NCBI RefSeq assembly: GCF_018614075.1
Contig: NZ_JAGGOZ010000009.1
Span: forward strand, 33,028-97,027
Source: Streptomyces sp. ISL-94
GTDB taxonomy: Bacteria; Actinomycetota; Actinomycetes; Streptomycetales; Streptomycetaceae
DNA length: 64,000 bases
Direction: 5' to 3'
Under the pieces are notes generated by a model, which searched no databases, was not told the DNA's origin, and saw only the letters and a list, made by a program, of their open reading frames with translations. The position numbers and the translations under genes were made by a program. This document shows, in pieces, positions 52,095 to 59,317 of this stretch. Position 1 is the stretch's first letter. The number at the start of each line of letters is the position of its first letter.

Positions 52095-53043
52095 TTTCGC
52101 TGTTTCCCCCGGCGGCCTCGAACAGCGCGACCGCCACGGCAAGATCCTCCCAGGCCATACCCACGCTCTTGAAGACCTGTGGACAACCCGGCGGCCCGCC
52201 CGTCGGCATCCGCCCGGTGACCAGGTCGGCGAGGGTGCCGGTGATGTGACCGGGCCCGATGGCCCCTTCCGCCTCCGGCACCAGCAGGTCCCCGGCCTCG
52301 CGCAGGGCCGCCGCGCGCGACTCCACGTACACGGCGGAGCGCCAGATGAGGGCGGTGTCGGTCTCGCGGGCCTCCGGCTCGTGCGAGCCGACCGCGACGA
52401 CCACCGCCCCGGGCCTCACCAGCCGGCCGTCGAAAAGGGGTGCGCGGGCCGTGGTGCAGCAGACCACCAGGTCGGCGCCGGCCACGTCCCCGGCCGTCCC
52501 GGTGCGGGCGGGTACCCCGAGGGTCTCGGCGTGCTCCGCCAGCCTCCGCGCCCCGATCGGCTGCCGGGCGACCACCGCCACCTCGGACAACTCCCGTACG
52601 CCAAGCACCGCTTCGAGGTGGCCGTACGCCTGCGGGCCCGACCCGAAGAGCACCAGCCGAAGCGGCCGCCCGGCCGGGGCCAGGTGGCGCACCGCCAGCG
52701 CGGAGACCGCCGGGGTGCGCAGGGTGGTCAGGGTCGCGCCGTCGAGCAGGGCGAGCGGGCGCAGCGTCGGCCCGTCCATCAGCAGGTAGGACCCGGTGAT
52801 CCGGGGCAGCCCGCGGGCCGGGTTCCCGGGCGCCACCCCGGCGATCTTCACCCCGGCGTACGAGGCCGACGCGGCGGGCATCAGCAGCAGTTCGCCCCCG
52901 CCGGGCACGGCGAGCGCCGTGCGCTGCGGGCAGGTCTCGGGATCGAGGCCGGCGAGCAAGGCGTCGGCCAGGGCGTCGGCGGCTGCGGCCGGGGTGAGCA
53001 GCTCGGCCATGTCCGCTCCGGACCATTGCGGGAGTTCAGTCAC
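52090..53043 (-). CDS. Ornithine cyclodeaminase/mu-crystallin family, probable delta1-pyrroline-2-carboxylate reductase
   Basis: 317 residues. The Rossmann domain shows LRLVLFGSGPQAYGHLEAVL. The substrate part has the family Lys region SYAGVKIAGVAPGNPARGLP, and GAVVVAVGSHEPEARETD is the usual second nucleotide block. OCD-family enzymes next to proline-racemase genes reduce cyclic imines such as delta1-pyrroline-2-carboxylate to L-proline, the last step of trans-3-hydroxyproline breakdown. The GTG at 53043 gives TELPQWSGADMAELLTPAAA, matching the family N-terminus; an internal ATG (53009) has a better ribosome site but would lose the first strand. The 199 bases upstream hold a GAATCC/GGATTC hairpin and no gene. 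Confidence 0.8.
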   Translation of the reverse strand: MTELPQWSGADMAELLTPAAAADALADALLAGLDPETCPQRTALAVPGGGELLLMPAASASYAGVKIAGVAPGNPARGLPRITGSYLLMDGPTLRPLALLDGATLTTLRTPAVSALAVRHLAPAGRPLRLVLFGSGPQAYGHLEAVLGVRELSEVAVVARQPIGARRLAEHAETLGVPARTGTAGDVAGADLVVCCTTARAPLFDGRLVRPGAVVVAVGSHEPEARETDTALIWRSAVYVESRAAALREAGDLLVPEAEGAIGPGHITGTLADLVTGRMPTGGPPGCPQVFKSVGMAWEDLAVAVALFEAAGGNSET

Positions 53044-53212
53044 CGAAGACCCCAGCCCGCGTGACGGATGGCACGTCTCTGACTGCGTGGCGAGAACCAA
53101 GCGCGCACGTGAAGTCCCAAGGCCTGTCGTCCGATCCGGGCTGGTTTCGACCCGGCTGGTGCTGATCGCAGAAGCCTCGCTCGTTCGCTGAGCGATCGAG
53201 CAGCGTGAGCCA

Positions 53213-53244
53213 GGAATCCCACTCCCTGGTGAGCGGGAGGATTC
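53213..53244 (-). terminator. Possible weak terminator after the second racemase gene
   Basis: GAATCC/GGATTC with inner CTCCC/GGGAG pairing around the stop codon. It would separate the racemase operon from the OCD-family gene. Confidence 0.45.
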
Positions 53245-54274
53245 ACAGCAGGAAGCCCGTCCCGAGCGCGTCATTCGGGTCGGCGATGAAGGTGTGCTCA
53301 CCGGTGCGGTACGCCGCCCCGGTGACCTCCGTGACCAGCCCGTGAACGCCGCCCGCGACCGCCCGGCCCGTGAAGACCGTGCCCGCCACCGACTCGTGCA
53401 GCAGGTCCTCGCCCGGACCGAGCCGCCCGTCCTCCGCCAGCAGCGCGAGCCGGGCCGAGGTGCCGGAGCCGCAGGGCGAGCGGTCGACCTGCCCGTCGGC
53501 GAAGACGGTGACGTTGCGGTGGTGCGGCCCGAAAGGAGTGCCGGGGAGCTCCTCGTGGAGGATCACCCCGTAGATCCCGGAGAGCAGCGGCCCGCCGGGG
53601 TGCCAGGTGGCCGGGTGGGTGGCCAGCGCGGCCCGGATCTCCTGTCCGGCGCGGATCAGGGCGGGCAGGGCGGCCCGGGAGACATCCAGGCCGAGTTCGC
53701 GGGCGGCGACGGAGGCGTAGCAGGCCCCGGCGTGCGCGATGTCCACCTCGACGAGCCCGAGCGAGGTGGCGACCGGCACCTTGCGGGCGCCGATCCGGGC
53801 CGGAACGTTGCGGAAGGTGACCCCGGCGGTGCGGCCGCCGTCCCGGTGCACGGTGGCGGTGACCCGCCCGGACGGCACGTCGATGCGCACCTGCGCGTCC
53901 CCGTCGTCCGGGGCCGCGACCCGCCCGGTGTCCACGGCCCAGGCTCCGAGGGCCATGGTGCCGTGGCCGCAGGCGGTGGAGTAGCCGTCCTTGTGCCAGA
54001 ACAGCACGCCGAAGTGGGCCCCGTCGTCGTCCGGGGGCACGACGAACCCCCCGTACATCCCGGCGTGCCCGCGCGGCTCCTGCACGAGCAGGCGCCGTAC
54101 GTCGTCCAGGGCGCCCCGGCGCGGGGCCGTCCCGGAGCCTCCCGGCCCGATGGCGGTGGCACAGCGCTCGGCGACGGTGTCCCCGGGGACGGGCGGAAGG
54201 CTGTCGGCGGCGATGTCGACGATGCGGAAGGGCTCGCCCGCGGTGTGGTAGTCCACCGTTCGGACGGTGATCAC
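53243..54274 (-). CDS. Proline racemase superfamily protein (trans-3-hydroxyproline dehydratase-like or epimerase)
   Basis: 343 residues. Both catalytic positions carry Cys: Cys102 in GYSTACGHGTMALG and Cys268 in DRSPCGSGTSAR. The Cys/Cys pair is that of proline racemases and hydroxyproline epimerases; the dehydratases usually carry Ser or Thr at one position. However, GYST-x-CGHGT-x-ALG and the GAHFGVLFWHKDGY block resemble the dehydratase branch. So the reaction is open: epimerisation of (hydroxy)proline, or dehydration of trans-3-hydroxyproline to the pyrroline used by the OCD-family reductase. The GTG at 54274 has GGGAGG 9 bases upstream and overlaps the stop of the first racemase gene. 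Confidence 0.8.
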   Translation of the reverse strand: MITVRTVDYHTAGEPFRIVDIAADSLPPVPGDTVAERCATAIGPGGSGTAPRRGALDDVRRLLVQEPRGHAGMYGGFVVPPDDDGAHFGVLFWHKDGYSTACGHGTMALGAWAVDTGRVAAPDDGDAQVRIDVPSGRVTATVHRDGGRTAGVTFRNVPARIGARKVPVATSLGLVEVDIAHAGACYASVAARELGLDVSRAALPALIRAGQEIRAALATHPATWHPGGPLLSGIYGVILHEELPGTPFGPHHRNVTVFADGQVDRSPCGSGTSARLALLAEDGRLGPGEDLLHESVAGTVFTGRAVAGGVHGLVTEVTGAAYRTGEHTFIADPNDALGTGFLL

Positions 54275-55275
54275 AGGAAGAATCCTCCCGGGAAGGGGTC
54301 GGCGGGGTCGAGGAAGTACTGGGCGGTACCGGTGATCCAGGCCCGCCCGGTCACGGTGGGGACGACGGCCGGAAGCCCGCCGACGGTGGTCTCCCCGATC
54401 AGCCGGCCCGTGAACTCGGTGCCGATGAAGGACTCGTTCACGAAGTCCGCGCCGAGCTCCAGGAGGCCGCGGGCGTGCAGCTGGGCCATGCGCGCGCTGG
54501 TCCCCGTACCGCAGGGCGAGCGGTCGAACCAGCCGGGGTGGATGGCCATGGCGTGCCGCGAGCGCCGGGCGTCGGAGCCGGGCGCGGCGAGGTAGACGTG
54601 CTTGACCCCGGCGATGGAGGGGTTCTCGGGGTGGACGGGGCGGTCGCCCGAGCCGTTGACCGCCTCCATGACGGCCAGCCCGGCGGCGAGCAGGTCGTCC
54701 TTCCGGGCCCGGTCGAAGGGGAGCCCGAGGGAGTCGAGTTCGACGAAGGCGTAGAAGTTGCCGCCGTAGGCGAGGTCGTAGGTGACCGTGCCGAAGCCGG
54801 GGACCTCGGCCTTCAGGTCGAGACCGACGCAGAAGGAGGGGACGTTGGTGAGGGTGACGGCGGTGGCCGCACCGTCCTCGACCTGTACGTCGACGCTCAC
54901 CAGCCCGGCCGGGGTGTCGAGCCGGACGGTGGTGACCGGTTCGACGACGGGCACCATGCCGGTCTCGACCAGGACGGTGGCGACCCCGATGGTGCCGTGC
55001 CCGCACATGGGCAGCAGGCCGGACACCTCGATGTAGAGGACGCCGAAGTCGGCGTCGGGCCGGGTGGGGGGCTGCAGGATGGCGCCGCTCATGGCGGAGT
55101 GCCCGCGCGGCTCGTACATGAGCAGGGTGCGGACGTGGTCCGTGTGCTCGATGAAGTGGAGCCGCTTCTCGGCCATGGTGGCGCCGGGGATCACCCCGAC
55201 TCCCCCGGTGATGACCCGGGTCGGCATGCCCTCGGTGTGCGAGTCCACCGCGTGGTAGATGTGGCGTGTGCGCAT
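54271..55275 (-). CDS. 4-hydroxyproline 2-epimerase
   Basis: 334 residues of the proline racemase family. The two catalytic cysteines are Cys91 (LPMCGHGTIGVA) and Cys255 (DRSPCGTGTSARMA). The N-terminus IYHAVDSHTEGMPTRVITGG and HARGLLELGADFVNESFIGT fit 4-hydroxyproline epimerases. The enzyme turns trans-4-hydroxy-L-proline into cis-4-hydroxy-D-proline, the first step of bacterial hydroxyproline breakdown. The second of two adjacent ATGs (55275) is chosen because the GGGGGG site is then 5 bases away. It lies 20 bases after the DapA-family gene in one operon. Confidence 0.87.
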   Translation of the reverse strand: MRTRHIYHAVDSHTEGMPTRVITGGVGVIPGATMAEKRLHFIEHTDHVRTLLMYEPRGHSAMSGAILQPPTRPDADFGVLYIEVSGLLPMCGHGTIGVATVLVETGMVPVVEPVTTVRLDTPAGLVSVDVQVEDGAATAVTLTNVPSFCVGLDLKAEVPGFGTVTYDLAYGGNFYAFVELDSLGLPFDRARKDDLLAAGLAVMEAVNGSGDRPVHPENPSIAGVKHVYLAAPGSDARRSRHAMAIHPGWFDRSPCGTGTSARMAQLHARGLLELGADFVNESFIGTEFTGRLIGETTVGGLPAVVPTVTGRAWITGTAQYFLDPADPFPGGFFL

Positions 55276-55295
55276 CATGTCCCCCCTTGGACGGG

Positions 55296-56240
55296 TTAGT
55301 TGAGGCCCTCGGCGAGGGCCTTCTCGGTGGCGGCGCGGACGGAGGCGCCGGTCTCGCCGGTGAGCGGGAAGCGCGGCGGTCGGGTGGGGCCGCCGGGGCG
55401 GCCGGCCAGGTCCATGGAGAGTTTGATGGCCTGGACGAACTCGGTCTTGGAGTCCCACCGGAGCAGGGGGTGCAGGGACTTGTAGAGCGGCAGGGCGGTG
55501 GCGAGGTCGCCGGCGACGGCGGCCCGGTACAGGGTGGCGCAGGAGCGCGGGATCGCGTTCGGGTAGCCGGCGATCCAGCCGACCGCGCCCGCGAGGGCCA
55601 GTTCGAGCAGGACGTCGTCGGCGCCGATGAGCAGGTCGAGGCCGGGGGCGAGTTCGGCGATCTCGTAGGCGCGGCGCACGTCCCCGCTGAATTCCTTGAC
55701 GGCGACGATGGAGCCGTCGCCGTGGAGGCGGGCGAGCAGGGCGGGGGTCAGGTCGACCTTGGTGTCGTACGGGTTGTTGTACGCGACGACGGGCAGGCCG
55801 GCCCGGGCGACCTCGGCGTAGTGGGCGCGTACGGTCTGCTCGTCGGCACGGAAGGCGTTGGGCGGCAGGAGGAGTACGGAGCCGGCCCCGGCCTCGGCGG
55901 CCTGGTCGGCCCAGCGGCGGGCTTCGGCGCTGCCGTAGGCGGCGACGCCGGGCATGACGCGGGCTCCGTCGCCGGCGGCCTCGACGGCGGTCCGGACGAC
56001 GCGCGCCCGTTCCTCGTGGTCGAGGGTCTGGTACTCGCCGAGGGAGCCGTTGGGGACCACGCCGTCGCAGCCGTTGGCGATCAGCCAGGCCACGTGTTCG
56101 GCGTACGCGTCGTAGTCGACGCTGAGGTCCTCGCGCAGGGGGAGCGTGGTGGCGACCATGATCCCGTGCCAGGGCCGGGTGCGGGTGTCGCCGCCGGGCA
56201 TGGGGGTGGGAACGGGCGCGGGGGTGGGCGCGTGGGTCAT
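55296..56240 (-). CDS. DapA-family 1-pyrroline-4-hydroxy-2-carboxylate deaminase
   Basis: 314-residue class I aldolase-fold enzyme. The Schiff-base Lys182 is in IVAVKEFSGD and the catalytic Tyr154 is in VVAYNNPYDT. PNGSLGEYQTLDHEER is the carboxylate-binding loop of the family. In hydroxyproline clusters such enzymes convert delta1-pyrroline-4-hydroxy-2-carboxylate to alpha-ketoglutarate semialdehyde and ammonia. The first 20 residues are a Pro/Thr-rich tail. The ATG at 56240 has GGAG 8 bases upstream. Its promoter (TTGTGG-N18-TAAAAT) carries an operator motif right over the -10. Confidence 0.88.
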   Translation of the reverse strand: MTHAPTPAPVPTPMPGGDTRTRPWHGIMVATTLPLREDLSVDYDAYAEHVAWLIANGCDGVVPNGSLGEYQTLDHEERARVVRTAVEAAGDGARVMPGVAAYGSAEARRWADQAAEAGAGSVLLLPPNAFRADEQTVRAHYAEVARAGLPVVAYNNPYDTKVDLTPALLARLHGDGSIVAVKEFSGDVRRAYEIAELAPGLDLLIGADDVLLELALAGAVGWIAGYPNAIPRSCATLYRAAVAGDLATALPLYKSLHPLLRWDSKTEFVQAIKLSMDLAGRPGGPTRPPRFPLTGETGASVRAATEKALAEGLN

Positions 56241-56262
56241 GAGGTGACTCCCTAGTGTGGTG

Positions 56263-56298
56263 TGTGACATTTTACTAGTGGGTGTGAGTCCGCCACAA
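56263..56298 (-). promoter_or_regulatory. Promoter and operator motif, site 4 (before the DapA-family gene)
   Basis: TGTGACATTTTAC (56263-56275, plus strand) covers the minus-strand -10 TAAAAT (56274-56269). The -35 TTGTGG is at 56298-56293, with an 18-base spacer. This placement would let a bound protein block the polymerase. Confidence 0.65.
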
Positions 56299-56316
56299 GG
56301 GGCCGGGCGGGCCCGA

Positions 56317-57756
56317 TCAGCGGTCGGCCGGGGGGAGTTCGGCGAGGTGGCGCAGCGGGACCGGGCAGGACAGCGGCCGCCGGTCGGGGGCCGGCGGTTC
56401 CCCGGACAGGGCGGCCACGGCCGGGCCGCACATCCGGCCCTGGCACCAGCCCATGCCGGCCCGGGTGAGGAGTTTGACCGTACGGGCGTCGCGCGCGCCG
56501 AGGTCTTCGGCGGCCTCGCGGATCCGGCCGGCCGGCACCTCCTCGCAGCGGCAGACAACGGAGTCCTCCCGCAGCCAGCCGGTCCAGCCCGGGCCCGGGC
56601 AGTGGGCGGCGGCCATCGCACCGGCGAAGGCGCGCAGCCGGGCGCGGCGGCGGGCGAGGGCGGCGGTGACGGGCCGACCGGCGGCGGTGAGGGCGGCGAT
56701 CTCCCCCTCGGTGAGGGCGAGTTCGGCGCCGCCGATGCCGCCGGTCTCCCCGGCGGCCCAGATGCCGGGGACGGAGGTGCGCTGCCCGGCGTCGAGGTCC
56801 AGGGCCACCGTGCCGTCGGCGCTGCGCACGGTGGCGCAGCCGAGGCCGGTGGCGAGTTCCAGCTGGGGCACGAGGCCGTGGCCCACGGCGAGGGCGTCGC
56901 AGGGGATCCGGCGGGCGGTGCCGGGCAGGGGGCGCCAGTCGCGGTCGAGCCGGGCGACGGTGACGGCTTCGACGCGGTCGGTGCCGTGCGCCTCGACGAC
57001 GGCGGACCGGGTCAGGAGGCGGATGGCGCCCCTGAGCAGCGCGCTTCCGTGGAGGGCGCCTTCGGCGAGTTTGCCGGGGTTGCGGAGGAGCGTGGTCACC
57101 TTCCGCGCGTACGCGGTGTAGGCCGAGGCCTCCACCACGGCCGGGACGGTGGCTCCGGCGGCGGCCAGCGAGCCGGCCACGGCGAGCAGGAGGGGGCCGC
57201 TGCCGGCGACGACGATCCGGCGGCCGGGGAGGACCAGGCCGCCCTTGAGCATGGCCTGGGCTCCGCCGGCGCCGACCACGCCGGGCAGGGTCCAGCCGGG
57301 GAAGGGGAGTTGGCGCTCGTACGCGCCGGTTGCGAGCAGGACGCGGGCGGCGCGGACGGTCGCCGCGTGCTCGTCGGGACCGGCCACGGCGTGCAGGGTC
57401 CACCGGTCGCCTTCGGGGACCACCGTCCACACGTGGTGGAGCGGGAGGTACGTGATGCGGCCCGCCGACTGGTGGGCGCGCAGGGCGGCTTCGCGGGTGG
57501 CGAAGGCGGCCCAGCCGTGGTGGAGGGCCTCGGGGCGGGCGGCGCCGAGGCCGGGCGCCGGGCGGCGGTAGAACTGGCCGCCGGGCTGCTGCCCCGCGTC
57601 GAGGAGGGTGACGCGCAGGCCGTGGCCGGCGGCGGTGACGGCGGCGGCGAGCCCGGCCGGGCCGGCGCCGATGATCGCGAGGTCGGCGAGGTCGGCAGCG
57701 TCGGCGAGGTCGCCGGGGTTGACGGCGCCGGCGGGTTCAGATGCCGAGGTCTGCAT
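56317..57756 (-). CDS. D-hydroxyproline dehydrogenase, FAD/NAD-binding subunit with 2Fe-2S (BFD-like) tail
   Basis: 479 residues. The FAD motif is LAIIGAGPAGLAAAVTAA and the NAD-type motif is IVVAGSGPLLLAVAGSLA. Near the end, VVCRCEEVPAGRIREA and MGWCQGRMCGPAVAAL give the C-x-C...C-x4-C ligands of a BFD-type 2Fe-2S cluster. The architecture is that of the HcnB-like subunit of three-part amine/imino-acid dehydrogenases. It would pass electrons from the DAO-type subunit to the respiratory chain. The ATG overlaps the previous gene by 20 bases. Confidence 0.87.
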   Translation of the reverse strand: MQTSASEPAGAVNPGDLADAADLADLAIIGAGPAGLAAAVTAAGHGLRVTLLDAGQQPGGQFYRRPAPGLGAARPEALHHGWAAFATREAALRAHQSAGRITYLPLHHVWTVVPEGDRWTLHAVAGPDEHAATVRAARVLLATGAYERQLPFPGWTLPGVVGAGGAQAMLKGGLVLPGRRIVVAGSGPLLLAVAGSLAAAGATVPAVVEASAYTAYARKVTTLLRNPGKLAEGALHGSALLRGAIRLLTRSAVVEAHGTDRVEAVTVARLDRDWRPLPGTARRIPCDALAVGHGLVPQLELATGLGCATVRSADGTVALDLDAGQRTSVPGIWAAGETGGIGGAELALTEGEIAALTAAGRPVTAALARRRARLRAFAGAMAAAHCPGPGWTGWLREDSVVCRCEEVPAGRIREAAEDLGARDARTVKLLTRAGMGWCQGRMCGPAVAALSGEPPAPDRRPLSCPVPLRHLAELPPADR

Positions 57757-58048
57757 GGCCCGTGCCCTCCTGGGTGGTGACGGTGTCCCCGGGGCGGGCG
57801 GGGACCAGGCAGGCGCGCTGGTTGGGGCGGCCGTTGACGGTCACGAGGCAGTCGTAGCAGCTGCCGATCCCGCAGAAGGCGCCGCGCGGGGCGGCGGACT
57901 CGCGGGTGGTCCGCCAGGCCAGGATCCCGGCGGACCACAGGACTGCGGCAATGGACTGGCCCTCCTGCGCGGGGAGTTCGCGCCCGTCGAAGGCGATGGG
58001 GTACGCCGATTCCGGGCTGCCGCCGACCAGGGAGCGGGGGCTTCGCAT
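57737..58048 (-). CDS. D-hydroxyproline dehydrogenase, small 2Fe-2S subunit
   Basis: 103-residue ferredoxin-like subunit. The cluster ligands are C-x4-C-x2-C-x11-C in FCGIGSCYDCLVTVNGRPNQ followed by RACL. This HcnA-like protein links the substrate oxidase and the FAD/NAD subunit. It overlaps the DAO-type gene by one base and the next gene by 20, so the three subunits are coupled. The second reading frame across the overlap is read normally by the downstream gene. Confidence 0.88.
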   Translation of the reverse strand: MRSPRSLVGGSPESAYPIAFDGRELPAQEGQSIAAVLWSAGILAWRTTRESAAPRGAFCGIGSCYDCLVTVNGRPNQRACLVPARPGDTVTTQEGTGHADLGI

Positions 58049-59247
58049 CAGGGGGTCCTCCTCGGGGGTGTCGGGGGCCGTTCCCCGGCCGGGGGCTCGT
58101 CGGCGGCCTCCCCGAACCGGGCCGGACGGAAGGGCAGCGGGTCCACGGGCGGGGCCGTTCCCGTCAGGGCGGCGGCGATCAGCGCGCCGGTGGCCGGGGC
58201 CAGGCCGATGCCGGCGCCCTCGTGGCCGCAGGCATGGAGCAGGCCGGGGCGGCGGGGGTCGGGGCCGATCGCCGGGAGGTGGTCCGGGAGGTAGGGGCGG
58301 AAGCCGTGGTAGGTGCGCAGCACCCGGACGTCGGCCAGGACCGGGAAGAGGGCCGCCGCCTGGGAGGCGAGGCGGCGCAGGGCCTCGGTCGAGAGGGTGC
58401 GGTCGAAGCCGACGCGTTCGCGGGTGGCGCCGATCAGGACCGGGCCCGACGGGGTGCCCTCGACCACCGCGGAGGACTGGAGGGCCGCCGAGCCGCTGGC
58501 GACATCGGCGATGTAGTCGGCGGCGTAGACCTTGTGGCGGACGACGCGGGGCAGCGGTTCGGTGACCAGGACGAAGCCCCGGCGCGGCAGGACGGGGAGG
58601 CCGACCCCGGCGAGGGAGGCGATGCGGCCGCCCCAGGTGCCCGCGGCATTGACCACCGAGGGGGCGAGGAGTTCACGCCGCGGGGTGCGGACGCCCCGTA
58701 CGGCGCCGGCGGCGTCCAGGAGGATGTCCGTGACCTCCTCGCCCAGGTGGACCTCGGCGCCCGACGCGGCCAGCAGGCGGGCCGCCGCCTGGGCGGGCTG
58801 GACCTGGGCGTCCTGGGGGTAGTGGAAGCCGCCGGCCAGGCCCGGGGCCAGGTGGGGTTCCAGGTCGCGGAGGTCCTCGGCCGCCGCCTCGGCCGCTTCC
58901 ACTCCGGCCTTGCGCTGGCCTTCCGCGAAGCGTCGCAGCGCTTCGAGCGAAGCCTGGTCCGGGGCGACGACGAGGCCGCCCTTGGGTTCGTACTCGATCT
59001 CCTGCGGGAGGGCCGCGGCGAGTTCGTTCCAGAGCCCGGCGGAGAGAAGGGCGAGGTCGAGTTCGGGGCCCGCCTCCTTGTCGGAGACGAGCAGGTTGCC
59101 TTCACCGGCGCCGGTCGTGCCGCCCGCGACCGGGCCGCGGTCGACCACGGCCACGGAGAGTCCGGCGCAGGCCGCGTAGTACGCGCAGGCCGCTCCGACG
59201 ACGCCGGCCCCGATGATCACGACGTCGGGAGAGTGTCTCTTGAGCAC
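58048..59247 (-). CDS. D-hydroxyproline dehydrogenase, DAO-type FAD catalytic subunit
   Basis: 399 residues with the N-terminal FAD motif VVIIGAGVVGAACAYYAACA and the D-amino-acid-oxidase fold (GTTGAGEGNLLVSDKE, RGFVLVTEPLPRVVRH, GLLHACGHEGAGIGLAPATG). In hydroxyproline clusters this HcnC-like subunit oxidises cis-4-hydroxy-D-proline to delta1-pyrroline-4-hydroxy-2-carboxylate. It leads a three-gene operon with the two Fe-S partners. The GTG start at 59247 is nearly leaderless: the operator motif (site 5) ends only a few bases upstream. The C-terminus is Pro/Arg-rich. Confidence 0.87.
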   Translation of the reverse strand: MLKRHSPDVVIIGAGVVGAACAYYAACAGLSVAVVDRGPVAGGTTGAGEGNLLVSDKEAGPELDLALLSAGLWNELAAALPQEIEYEPKGGLVVAPDQASLEALRRFAEGQRKAGVEAAEAAAEDLRDLEPHLAPGLAGGFHYPQDAQVQPAQAAARLLAASGAEVHLGEEVTDILLDAAGAVRGVRTPRRELLAPSVVNAAGTWGGRIASLAGVGLPVLPRRGFVLVTEPLPRVVRHKVYAADYIADVASGSAALQSSAVVEGTPSGPVLIGATRERVGFDRTLSTEALRRLASQAAALFPVLADVRVLRTYHGFRPYLPDHLPAIGPDPRRPGLLHACGHEGAGIGLAPATGALIAAALTGTAPPVDPLPFRPARFGEAADEPPAGERPPTPPRRTP

Positions 59248-59251
59248 GGCA

Positions 59252-59264
59252 GTAATATGTCACA
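59252..59264 (-). promoter_or_regulatory. Operator motif, site 5 (before the dehydrogenase operon)
   Basis: The minus-strand sequence TGTGACATATTAC matches the consensus over TGTGACAT and the final TAC. It ends 4 bases before the GTG start. Confidence 0.6.
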
Positions 59265-59282
59265 TTCTTTAGGAGCTGCCCA

Positions 59283-59308
59283 GACCGGTCCCGGGGCCGG
59301 GACCGGTC
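59283..59308 (-). terminator. Terminator after the collagenase gene
   Basis: GACCGGTCCC and GGGACCGGTC pair around GGGGCC, 10 bases after the stop, between collagenase and dehydrogenase promoter. Confidence 0.85.
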
Positions 59309-59317
59309 CGGTACGGA

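Noticed and set aside
53044..53242. tRNA-like pairing in the gap between the OCD and racemase genes
   Set aside because: The arms do not form a cloverleaf and no TTC/CCA-like conserved positions are present.
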